Positions 1-8,879 of a stretch of DNA of 64,000 bases are shown piece by piece. Under the pieces are notes generated by a model. That model had not been told where the DNA came from and did not search any database. It worked only from the letters and a program-made list of their open reading frames with translations. The stretch is taken from contig NZ_CP029462.1 of assembly GCF_003367905.1 (NCBI RefSeq), forward strand, positions 1,860,001-1,924,000, in the 5' to 3' direction. Every line of letters starts with the position of its first letter. Position 1 is the first letter of the stretch. The stretch comes from Megasphaera stantonii (lineage in GTDB: Bacteria > Bacillota > Negativicutes > Veillonellales > Megasphaeraceae). The translations under genes were made by a program, and so were the position numbers.

Positions 1-1
1 C

Positions 2-1180
<1,179 letters not shown>

Positions 1181-1206
1181 GACTGAACATATAATAATAG
1201 AAATAT

Positions 1207-1256
1207 AAAAAGAACGGGACGTTCCTATGGTATCATAGAAATGTCCCGTTCTTTTT
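1207..1256 (+). terminator. Intrinsic terminator after serS
   Basis: A perfect 14-bp stem (1207-1220 with 1243-1256, core AAGAACGGGAC/GTCCCGTTCTT) encloses a 22-nt loop that holds a small CTATG/CATAG hairpin of its own. The 5' arm starts with A5 and the 3' arm ends with T5, so it could work in both directions. Confidence 0.85.
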
Positions 1257-1453
1257 CGATGCCCATGAACGATAGGAACATCTTTAGACTGCTTCGTATC
1301 GTATGGGTACTTTTGTTACAAAAGAGATAACCACCAGTAGCTCCCAACTATTGGCGACTACATCTAGCTGGCTGCAACCGTTTGTCGGTGCTATGCCTTT
1401 TTCAATTTTATCATATCGAGTTATCATAGAGCGGACAAGTACATTCTCACATC

Positions 1454-1482
1454 TTGCGTACACCCCGTAAATATAGTATAGT
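1454..1482 (+). promoter_or_regulatory. Candidate sigma-70-type promoter for the autotransporter
   Basis: TTGCGT, 17-bp spacer, TATAGT. A start near 1489 would give a leader of about 330 nt containing the G10 tract. A second, weaker option is the -10-like TATTAT at 1625-1630, for which the G10 tract would lie in the -35/-10 spacer. Confidence 0.5.
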
Positions 1483-1605
1483 AAAACCATACTTAATTGC
1501 AACAGAATGGGGGTGAACGAATATGAGATCTGTCCGGTTCCGTAGGCAGGAATGCCAAACAGCTGCACATCATACCAATCGGTATAATTATGTGAAATCA
1601 TATAC

Positions 1606-1615
1606 GGGGGGGGGG
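1606..1615 (+). repeat. Homopolymeric G10 tract
   Basis: Ten consecutive G about 205 bp before the autotransporter start codon, in otherwise mixed sequence. Tracts of this length slip during replication. Its position between candidate promoter elements and a surface-protein gene is the typical setting of phase variation by transcription, but which promoter is used is not known. Confidence 0.85.
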
Positions 1616-1818
1616 TGCGGTTCATATTATAGATATAGCCTGAAAACGCAGGGAGTTTCTGCCCTGCTGCATATAGCATACCCATACAGGCAGAGCGCAA
1701 GTTCTGCCCTTTTGTCGTGCCATTTTCCCGAAGCATACCCCTTGTCATACGGAGGACAGCTGCGTATGTAAGTAGTTTTTTAGGTATGCAATAGCATGTA
1801 ACTAAGGAGGAAAATAGC

Positions 1819-4800
1819 ATGAAAGGCAAACAATTACGAAAAGCCGTGCTGCTCGGCATGGCAATGAGCATGGCCATCTGGACGACGGGCATGGCGGAAG
1901 AAATTAGGATAGAAAATCCTATTGAAGTTAATCAAGATTATGGAGAAACATATAATAAGCCTACTGATAATTTTGTTATTGAAACATCTACAACAGCCAT
2001 TACGCAAGGACAAGATGAAACCGGTTCTTTAAAAATAACATCGCAAGAAAATGTTATTGATGCGGGGATTTCTGGTATACATGTAAATGGCAAGGGTGAA
2101 ATAACTTTACAAGCAACTCAAGGTGGTAACTATATTACCTCTGGGACTAGTGGAACGGGTATTTTAGCTAGTGGAGGAAGTGCGAATGTAACTTTAATTG
2201 GTGAGACCAATACTATTATAGCTGAGGGTGATCAATATCAAGCAGGTATTAAAGCTGGAAATGGTAGCACTGATACTAATAAAGTATCAGTAACCTCAAC
2301 TATTGGAGATATTACTATTACTGCTGGAAATAAAGAAAATCCCAGTGGAACCAGTAGAGGGATTATTGCATCTGGTGGAACCGTAGAATTAAATGCTCAA
2401 AATGATATTAACATACAATCTGCTAGCGATAACGGAAATTATGGCAGTGTAGAAGTTGATAATGGTGGGATAGTAAATCTTGACGCCGGACATGATGTTA
2501 TTATAGGAGCTGCTAATACTGGTTCAGGAACGTATGGTGTAAGTGTAGGCCTTTTGGATGATTTGGTTGGAACCGTAAAACCTTCGCTTATGACTATTAA
2601 TGCGGATAATGATATACATATTACATCTACTGGTACTAATAGTGGTAACATTCAGGGAATAAGTGTGGCGCACTCCAATCTCAAATTGGATGCAGGAAAT
2701 GAAATTACTATTCATGCATATGGATATCGACCAGAAAAACAAATCACACCTATTATTAATACTGTGGGCATATATAATTATAATGGTACTGCGCAATTAG
2801 GAACGCAAAATCAAAATGAAGATATAACTATTGCTGCGCATGGAAATGATACTGTTGCTTTAGGTATCCAAGCATATTCCACAAAAGAAACAGAAATTAC
2901 TATAAAAGGAAATGCTATTTCTATTACTGCTGATACAGAATGGAATAATGGACAAGCAGGAGGAATTTCAAACTATTCTGCGACAGGTATTGAAGCGCAA
3001 GGATATGGAAATAATAATGAAATTAAAGTTATAGCAAATTCAGACTTGACGATTTCTGGAAATATTGTGAATAACACAGATACTACTGCATATAGTTCTG
3101 GTATTACTGCTACATATAATAGCAATGTAAGTGTTGAATCTTTACAAGGCTCTACGTACATTAGTGGGTTAGGGCAAGGCAATGTCAATGGAACCGGTTT
3201 ACGTGCTCAAAATGGGGCTACTATCGGCGTAACAGCACGAGAAGGAATTAATAATGTGAACGCCAATAGCTACGGCGTATATGCGCTATATGACAATTCA
3301 CAAATAACTTTGCAAGGTAAAAACGGCAATAAAGTAGACGTTATCGGTGAAAGCGGATATGCTGTGCGTTCTTATGGTACCAATGCTAAGGTTTCCTTAA
3401 CTTCTGAAAAAGGAAATAATATTCTGACTTCAGCATACCGAGGAATTTTGGCCCAATCCAACGGTACAGTAAGCCTCTTAGCTCAAGAAGGAAGCAATAG
3501 TGTTAGTGCTGATAATGATTATGCTGCATTTGCTTCTGGCGAAACATTGATAGATATGGATGCTAAGTTAAATAATATCATCAAAGGTAATACTTATGGT
3601 ATTGTGGCAAAGCAAGGGATAGTGACATTGGATGCCGGCACAACGAATAGTGTTACAGGGATAAACGAAGGGGTATATGCCTATACTGGTGCAGATATTA
3701 ATATGACAGCTGGAACAAATAATAGCATCTTGGCTGGTGATACTACAACAGTGGCAGATTTTGGTACAAAGTATGGCATTGATGCTCTAAGCGGAAGTAC
3801 TGTTACCTTAGACGCAGGTAATCAAAACGCTGTCTTAGGTGCTGTTTATGCAAATGGTACCGATACGATTGTACAAGTAAGCGGTCTGGCAGATGAAAGC
3901 GGCAACTACGGAAATAGCCGCTATAACTATGTCGGTTCTGCCGCGGTGATAGCTAATGCCGGTAATCTGAATAAAGATAAAAGCGGTAAATTTACTGACA
4001 CAGATGTCGTTTCTGCCTTATATGCCGAAGACGGCGCAACCATCGTCGTATCTGGCGAACGGAACGAGTTTAGATCGTACGCTGCCGATCCCGGCGATAC
4101 GGGGACGTTGGAAAGAACGGTTTGGGCGTATGACGGCGCCAATATTGAAATCAACGGCAGTACGCTTATCAGTACGGATCGCTACGATGCGACGTTGACA
4201 GCGCAGCAAGGCAACAGCGCCGATATTGCCATCGCTGCCGGGACGGCTGTAAACTTGACGAACGACCAGGTTCTGGCAAATGCAGATCCTAAATCTACGG
4301 TAACATTGAATTACGGCGCAGGCAGCTCTATTACCGGCGACATCCTCTCGGCATATGCCGGTCAGGTAGATATTCAGGCTCAGGATGGCTCCGACGCAGG
4401 GATTGCTGTAAAAGGCAATATCCTTGCCGGTAACAACGGTGTCCTGAACATCGACCTCGGCAAGGGCGGATATTTGGAAGGCCGCGCCGATGATTATGGC
4501 GATGCGGGATTGGGGACGGTAGGAGAAGATATCGACCAAGGCCATGCAACGCACGAATTCTTTAACCCGGCCTTCAGCAGTACGATTTTCAAAGGCGGCG
4601 AAGTAAACCTCTCCATGGGCGAAGGCTCGCGCTGGAACGTCACAGGCCAGAGCTGGGTTACGCGCATCAATACGGAAAGCGCGGCTCTTGCAGACGACGT
4701 ACTGGCGGCTGAAAATCCTGTAGAAGCGATGAACCACATGGCGACGATCGACTTGGTAGAAGCCAATACGGACAGAAATACCAATGCCCATGCGCTGACT

Positions 4801-6255
4801 GTCTATGAAATGACTGGCGATGCCGTCTTCAATATGAGCCTTGACGCCGACCGCGACGTCAGCGATATGCTGTACATGAAGAGCGCCAATGGCGATTACA
4901 TTATCAATGTTGTCGACGCCGTAACGCTGGACGACATGTATGCCGAAGGCTTTGACGGCCTGCGCTTTGCTACGGTTGGCGAAGGTTCGAACGTATCCTT
5001 CCGGGCCGTGACGGTTGGTCAGGGTGTCTTCAACGTCGAATATGAAGTCGGTACGGACGCCTATGCCAATAATGATGAAAATCATGCGTACAACGGCGGC
5101 GAATCGGTCAGTGAAGACAAACCGGGTTCGGACTTGGTAGACGGGTTCTTTGAATCGACGCAGGAACCGGGTACTGCGGAAACGCAGGCTTCCCGTAAAC
5201 GGATGCGCATGGCCGCCATGGCTATGCCTGCCGCAGCGAACGACGGCGTCATGCTGCTGGACGATACGGCGGCTGCCGATGATACCGCTGCGGTTGACGG
5301 CTCTGTCGATGAAACGACGAACTTCAAGCTTATCGGCAGAAAAGATGAATCGACGTCTAACGCTGGCAAAACTATCATTGCCATGTCCAAAGTCAACTAC
5401 TCCAACGCCGTATACATGGATCGTCTGAACAAGCGTATGGGCGAAGCGCGGTACATCGACGGCGACGAAGGACTCTGGGTTCGTATGCGCCACGACCGCA
5501 TCGGCAAGTCCGATGCCTTCCGCAGCAAGAACACCATGTTCGAATTAGGCTATGACCGCAAGGTCGGCGACCGGGAAGACGGTGAACACCGTCAGGGCGT
5601 CGTATTCGACTACATGCGCGGCACGGCCGATTATCATAACGTAGCCGGTGAAGGCGATGTACGCCGCGGCGGCGTATGGTTCTACGATACGTGGCTGGGC
5701 AACAAGGGCCACTACACGGACTACGTATTGAAGTTCGGCCGCCTGTCCAATGATTTCGACATCTACAGCGAATTGGGCGAAAAGATTACCGGTGACTACA
5801 GCAACTTCGTCTACTCGGCCAGCGCTGAATACGGCCGCAAGAAATCCTTAGGCGGCGATTGGTACATCGAACCGCAGGCGCAGCTCCAGTATGCCCATGT
5901 GACCGACGCCGACTACACGACGAGCCAGGGTACGAGCGTACAACTCGACGCTATTGACAGCTTGATTGGCCGCGTCGGCTTCCGCCTCGGCAAGGACGTC
6001 AGCGACACGAGTACCTTCTATATTAAGGCCGACGTGCTCCATGAATTCTTAGGCGATCAGGATATCAGCGCCTTCGACGAAACGGGCCGCCTCGATACGA
6101 CCTACGAAAACGAAGGCACCTGGTACGACGTGGGCCTCGGCTTCTCCCATCAGTTCAGCAAGGGGACGTACATGTTCCTCGACGTAGAAAAGACCTTCGG
6201 CAATGACAACGAAGACACGTATCAATTCAACGTCGGCATGAACTGGAAGGTATAA
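1819..6255 (+). CDS. Autotransporter adhesin-like outer membrane protein
   Basis: A 1478-aa type Va secretion protein. Residues 1-26 form a signal peptide (basic MKGKQLRK, hydrophobic core, cleavage near GMAEE). Residues ~30-1150 are a long beta-helix-like passenger made of repeated Asn/Gly/Thr-rich turns such as LDAGHD, LDAGNE, LDAGTT and LDAGNQ. Residues ~1190-1478 are a C-terminal autotransporter barrel with alternating aromatic strands, ending VGMNWKV. It probably displays an adhesin on the cell surface; no protease triad was recognised. The passenger codons up to about base 4000 are AT-rich, while the rest has the GC-rich codon use of the neighbours, suggesting that the passenger was acquired or exchanged. 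The start has AAGGAGG 8 nt upstream. Confidence 0.92.
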   Translation: MKGKQLRKAVLLGMAMSMAIWTTGMAEEIRIENPIEVNQDYGETYNKPTDNFVIETSTTAITQGQDETGSLKITSQENVIDAGISGIHVNGKGEITLQATQGGNYITSGTSGTGILASGGSANVTLIGETNTIIAEGDQYQAGIKAGNGSTDTNKVSVTSTIGDITITAGNKENPSGTSRGIIASGGTVELNAQNDINIQSASDNGNYGSVEVDNGGIVNLDAGHDVIIGAANTGSGTYGVSVGLLDDLVGTVKPSLMTINADNDIHITSTGTNSGNIQGISVAHSNLKLDAGNEITIHAYGYRPEKQITPIINTVGIYNYNGTAQLGTQNQNEDITIAAHGNDTVALGIQAYSTKETEITIKGNAISITADTEWNNGQAGGISNYSATGIEAQGYGNNNEIKVIANSDLTISGNIVNNTDTTAYSSGITATYNSNVSVESLQGSTYISGLGQGNVNGTGLRAQNGATIGVTAREGINNVNANSYGVYALYDNSQITLQGKNGNKVDVIGESGYAVRSYGTNAKVSLTSEKGNNILTSAYRGILAQSNGTVSLLAQEGSNSVSADNDYAAFASGETLIDMDAKLNNIIKGNTYGIVAKQGIVTLDAGTTNSVTGINEGVYAYTGADINMTAGTNNSILAGDTTTVADFGTKYGIDALSGSTVTLDAGNQNAVLGAVYANGTDTIVQVSGLADESGNYGNSRYNYVGSAAVIANAGNLNKDKSGKFTDTDVVSALYAEDGATIVVSGERNEFRSYAADPGDTGTLERTVWAYDGANIEINGSTLISTDRYDATLTAQQGNSADIAIAAGTAVNLTNDQVLANADPKSTVTLNYGAGSSITGDILSAYAGQVDIQAQDGSDAGIAVKGNILAGNNGVLNIDLGKGGYLEGRADDYGDAGLGTVGEDIDQGHATHEFFNPAFSSTIFKGGEVNLSMGEGSRWNVTGQSWVTRINTESAALADDVLAAENPVEAMNHMATIDLVEANTDRNTNAHALTVYEMTGDAVFNMSLDADRDVSDMLYMKSANGDYIINVVDAVTLDDMYAEGFDGLRFATVGEGSNVSFRAVTVGQGVFNVEYEVGTDAYANNDENHAYNGGESVSEDKPGSDLVDGFFESTQEPGTAETQASRKRMRMAAMAMPAAANDGVMLLDDTAAADDTAAVDGSVDETTNFKLIGRKDESTSNAGKTIIAMSKVNYSNAVYMDRLNKRMGEARYIDGDEGLWVRMRHDRIGKSDAFRSKNTMFELGYDRKVGDREDGEHRQGVVFDYMRGTADYHNVAGEGDVRRGGVWFYDTWLGNKGHYTDYVLKFGRLSNDFDIYSELGEKITGDYSNFVYSASAEYGRKKSLGGDWYIEPQAQLQYAHVTDADYTTSQGTSVQLDAIDSLIGRVGFRLGKDVSDTSTFYIKADVLHEFLGDQDISAFDETGRLDTTYENEGTWYDVGLGFSHQFSKGTYMFLDVEKTFGNDNEDTYQFNVGMNWKV

Positions 6256-6261
6256 GGAGCA

Positions 6262-6690
6262 GTGGAGCGGGAAGCAATATGCCCGGTCTGCGGCAAACCC
6301 TTTATAGCCGACCGCATTTCGCAGAAGTATTGCAGTGCTGTCTGCCGGCGCTATGCGTACCGGCATCGCCATGAGGACGAAATGCCGCCGTCCCAGCGGG
6401 CAGCAGGAAAGACGCTTCGTACCTTCCGCTGCCTGCGCTGCGGCAAGCTGGTCGTGGTGAAACATAGGGCAGATAAGCGGAGAAAATTCTGCTCGCCCCA
6501 CTGCGAGCGGCTGTACTGGAAGCATTCTAAAAACGTGAAATCCCAGACCGTACAGAATACCTTCCACTGCCGGAACTGCGGCGTCCTCGTCGACATACGG
6601 GACGCCAAGGACAAGCGGACGGCCTTCTGCAGCGCCGACTGCCGCAAGCAATGGTTTTCCTTGCATAGAAGACATAGGAATCAGACGTAA
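6262..6690 (+). CDS. Small protein with three Cys-pair (zinc-finger-like) units
   Basis: A 142-aa basic protein of unrecognised family. It repeats one layout three times: CPVCGKPF...YCSAVCRRY, CLRCGKL...FCSPHCERLYW and CRNCGVL...FCSADCRKQWF, i.e. CxxC then CxxxC about 13-15 residues later, which would bind three zinc ions. It has no signal peptide or membrane segment, so it is probably cytoplasmic and may bind nucleic acid. The proposed start is GTG at 6262, with AGGAG only 2 nt away and overlapping the preceding stop; this spacing is poor and the start is uncertain. It follows the autotransporter gene by 6 nt, so the two are likely cotranscribed. Confidence 0.75.
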   Translation: MEREAICPVCGKPFIADRISQKYCSAVCRRYAYRHRHEDEMPPSQRAAGKTLRTFRCLRCGKLVVVKHRADKRRKFCSPHCERLYWKHSKNVKSQTVQNTFHCRNCGVLVDIRDAKDKRTAFCSADCRKQWFSLHRRHRNQT

Positions 6691-6697
6691 TATATGA

Positions 6698-6732
6698 CGA
6701 GAGCCGGACATCTCTGTGATGTCCGGCTCTCG
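6698..6732 (+). terminator. Terminator hairpin, abutted by an IS insertion
   Basis: A perfect 15-bp stem (6698-6712 with 6718-6732) with a TCTGT loop. The original downstream sequence was displaced by the ISLre2 insertion at 6734/6735: the 9-bp target GCTCTCGTT includes the end of the 3' arm, so duplication kept the stem intact. Confidence 0.8.
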
Positions 6733-6734
6733 TT
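6726..6734 (+). repeat. Left target-site duplication of the ISLre2 element
   Basis: GCTCTCGTT, identical to 8305-8313. It overlaps the 3' arm of the preceding terminator stem. Confidence 0.9.
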
Positions 6735-8304
6735 GTTAGTGTAAAATAATTGTGGGAAAACTTTACTGCACAAAAGTGAAGAACATATAAAAAGAGAAGG
6801 AACTTCTTTGGTATAATGAAATCACCACAATCTCACGCAAAGGAGTCCTTCTCATGAACATTATACAACAGATTCTTTCTCTCAGTACAGACTTTTTCAA
6901 CACAAATATGGAATCGTTAGTAACGGGCCAGGCGTCCCTGACCGACGTGACGCTGGCTGTACAAGAGTTTGTGCAGAACCTAGGGCGGGAGGTGTTGTCG
7001 GCAATGTTAGAACAGGCCGATGAAGCCATCTATGAAACGGTGAAGCCGCAACGTACCTATCAGATCAAAGAAACAGCCCGTTCGCGTACCTTGGTAACCA
7101 CGTTTGGAGAAATCACCTTTCACCGCCGGTATTACCGACAGAAAGACACGGGCCGCTACACCTATCTGCTGGACGAATGGTGCCAACTGCCGGCGTACAG
7201 CCGGATCGAGGCTTCCTGTCAGGCCCGAATGGCAGAACATGCCAAGGATATGAGTTATGCGAAAGCAGCCCAAGTAGCCACTCCGGTCCCGGTAAGCAAA
7301 CAGAGAGTGCGGAACGTCTTATGCCGGTTGGGGACGATCCCCAATACGGCGGCTCCCCTGCCGGAACGGAGGCCGAAGGTATCCGAACTGTTCATCGAAG
7401 CCGACGAAGACCATGTGGCTATGCAGCAGGGAAACAGCCGGCAGCTGCGGCTGGCCTATGTATATGAAGGGAAAGTAGCGGAGGGAAAAAAACGGAGAAC
7501 ACTGACAGCCAAACGGGTGTTTACGGGATATGGGATGCCTTGGAAGGAAATCAAGGAATATATCCAAACCGTATACGACAGTCCAGAGATTACGATTCTG
7601 GGAGACGGGGCGGCGTGGATACAGAGCGCGACGTCGTACCTGGAAAAGAGCCGCTGCGTCACGGACGGATTTCATGTTGTCAAATACTTGCGGCAGATAG
7701 CGGGGACGGAAACGATCCAACCTCTGTATGACGCCTTGCTGGCCAATGACCGGGAGCAATTCTGCCGGGAAGCTGAACAGAAGATACGGCACCGTCCGTA
7801 TCGGAGAAAAGCGATTCGAAGAGGTCAGCAATATATCCTGAACCATTGGGAAGGGATTCGGGACTGGCTGCAGAACCGGGAGACATTCGCCAGCAGTACG
7901 GAAGGGCATGTCAGTCATATCCTGTCGGCCCGGCTGAGCTCACGTGGAATGGGCTGGAGCAAAGACGGGGCGGAACGGATTGCCCGATTGCGGACGCTGG
8001 CAGAAAACGGCGGCGACGTGTGGCGCTATGCCTTAGATTGCCTGACGAAGAAACACTCCGATACAGTACCAGACCTGAATTCACAGGAACTGACGCGGCA
8101 ATGCCGACGCCAGCGGCTGCCGTACTGCGTGTATGATGCAGAGCACAGCTGCCGTATGCCGGGGAGCGAAGGCGCATTACACGGAAGATGGATGAAAGAT
8201 ATCCAAAACAGTGGATATCACCATATACATTAGATACTAAAAGGCCGGATTTACATGCCAAGATGTTTCTGTCAAATATATACCCACAACAACTTGACAC
8301 TGTC
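6735..8304 (+). mobile_element. Complete ISLre2-family insertion sequence
   Basis: A 1570-bp element with one transposase gene. Terminal inverted repeats are GTTAGTGTAAAATAATTGTG at the left (6735 onward) and, read on the other strand, GACAGTGTCAAGTTGTTGTG at the right (ending 8304); about three quarters of positions match. The 9-bp direct repeat GCTCTCGTT lies outside both ends (6726-6734 and 8305-8313). An open transposase frame, both ends and an exact target duplication together suggest a recent insertion of an intact copy. Confidence 0.93.
6854..8233 (+). CDS. ISLre2-family (UPF0236) transposase
   Basis: A 459-aa transposase that moves the surrounding element. It resembles the UPF0236/ISLre2 group by length, by the stretch EADEDHVAMQ (acidic catalytic region, around residue 180) and by LGDGAAWI with a following DGFHVVKYLR, which belongs to the second acidic region. 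The N-terminal ~130 residues carry the helical region with FGEITFHRRYY. The start ATG has AAAGGAG 8 nt upstream. There is no frameshift or early stop, so the enzyme looks functional. Confidence 0.92.
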   Translation: MNIIQQILSLSTDFFNTNMESLVTGQASLTDVTLAVQEFVQNLGREVLSAMLEQADEAIYETVKPQRTYQIKETARSRTLVTTFGEITFHRRYYRQKDTGRYTYLLDEWCQLPAYSRIEASCQARMAEHAKDMSYAKAAQVATPVPVSKQRVRNVLCRLGTIPNTAAPLPERRPKVSELFIEADEDHVAMQQGNSRQLRLAYVYEGKVAEGKKRRTLTAKRVFTGYGMPWKEIKEYIQTVYDSPEITILGDGAAWIQSATSYLEKSRCVTDGFHVVKYLRQIAGTETIQPLYDALLANDREQFCREAEQKIRHRPYRRKAIRRGQQYILNHWEGIRDWLQNRETFASSTEGHVSHILSARLSSRGMGWSKDGAERIARLRTLAENGGDVWRYALDCLTKKHSDTVPDLNSQELTRQCRRQRLPYCVYDAEHSCRMPGSEGALHGRWMKDIQNSGYHHIH

Positions 8305-8313
8305 GCTCTCGTT
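8305..8313 (+). repeat. Right target-site duplication of the ISLre2 element
   Basis: GCTCTCGTT, identical to 6726-6734. Confidence 0.9.
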
Positions 8314-8332
8314 CGTTATACAGAAAAGATAC

Positions 8333-8361
8333 TTGACGGCCGTCCCGTCATTTCGTACAAT
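8333..8361 (+). promoter_or_regulatory. Strong promoter without an obvious gene
   Basis: TTGACG, 17-bp spacer, TACAAT: near consensus. No credible coding frame follows before the terminator at 8423-8464, so it appears to drive a short RNA. Confidence 0.7.
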
Positions 8362-8367
8362 AAAGAT

Positions 8368-8464
8368 GAAAAAATAGGGTGCTGCGCCGACAAACGGCTA
8401 GCCCCATTTATTTACGAACAAGAGTAGTCGCAGTTGCTGGGGAGCAGGGCGGCTACTTTTGTTT
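8368..8464 (+). ncRNA. Candidate small RNA of about 95 nt
   Basis: This is the interval between a near-consensus promoter and an intrinsic terminator. Inside it GCCG and CGGC (about 8382-8394) can form a hairpin around ACAAA, flanked by GGG and CCCC blocks. I could not match it to SRP RNA, 6S RNA, tmRNA or a known riboswitch. The start at 8368 is estimated from the -10 box. Confidence 0.45.
8423..8464 (+). terminator. Intrinsic terminator of the candidate small RNA
   Basis: AGTAGTCGC (8423-8431) pairs with GCGGCTACT (8449-8457), with one G-U pair. A nested TGCT/AGCA hairpin with a GGGG loop sits inside, and TTTTGTTT follows. Confidence 0.7.
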
Positions 8465-8523
8465 ATGCGAAATGAGATAGAACAATACTATCAGTAAGAC
8501 TAGGGTAGCATTGATAGAATCCA

Positions 8524-8640
8524 TACGCATCCCCCCGATTCTGGGGCGCAATTACCGCCTGCCGTTTGGTGTACGCAACACCTCTCGGTATAGTGTACTG
8601 GACAGGGCGGGGGATGTCAACTGTATACAGAACGTATATT
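8524..8640 (+). ncRNA. Candidate structured leader or small RNA before glpX
   Basis: Nested pairings suggest a folded RNA. They are a closing stem GCATCCCCC (8527-8535) with GGGGGATGT (8609-8617), TACCG (8553-8557) with CGGTA (8586-8590), and GGTGT (8568-8572) with ACACC (8578-8582) around the loop ACGCA. A UUCG-loop terminator follows at 8661. No clear promoter was found directly upstream, and the fold matches no riboswitch I recognise. Confidence 0.35.
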
Positions 8641-8660
8641 TGCATTTTTGGCATGAGCGG

Positions 8661-8685
8661 CGCTTGCTTCGGCAGGCGTTTTTTT
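8661..8685 (+). terminator. Intrinsic terminator with TTCG loop
   Basis: CGCTTGC (8661-8667) and GCAGGCG (8672-8678) pair with one G-U around TTCG, followed by T7. It lies about 195 nt before the glpX start, so it ends an upstream transcript or attenuates one that enters glpX. Confidence 0.8.
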
Positions 8686-8879
8686 GTGCTTTCTCTTAAA
8701 TAAAGTGTACTATATTTATACAAACTCCTGGGGCAGGACTTTATCCGGATAGCGTAGAAGTAGTACAGCAGGAAAGGCATCGCACGATGCGGGATATGCT
8801 GCCGCAGGTCCGGCGAGCCGGCGGATTTGCGGGCAGGTACAGGCTCCGGCTTAATTGTACAGCAACAGGAGGCAGGAAT

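Larger units (their letters stand above)
1257..1818 (+). other. Long upstream region of the autotransporter gene
   Basis: I see no convincing gene in these 560 bp. They hold a promoter-like pair at 1454-1482, a run of ten G at 1606-1615, and a good ribosome site (AAGGAGG, 1804-1810) 8 nt before the autotransporter start. A short frame from ATG 1523 to 1771 has a plausible GGGGGTGA ribosome site but an unremarkable, low-complexity translation. It spans the G tract and is not in frame with the adhesin. Confidence 0.6.

Noticed and set aside
1523-1771. Forward frame of 82 codons with a plausible ribosome site
   Set aside because: Low-complexity translation with no recognisable domain; it is not in frame with the adhesin. 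Mentioned only as part of the leader.
1284-1892. Reverse-strand open frame of 202 codons across the adhesin leader
   Set aside because: It covers the G10 tract and the adhesin start, has no ribosome site and its translation resembles no protein.
4018-5493. Long reverse-strand frame opposite the autotransporter barrel
   Set aside because: Codon bias of the GC-rich sense strand keeps the opposite frame open; no start signal or family resemblance.
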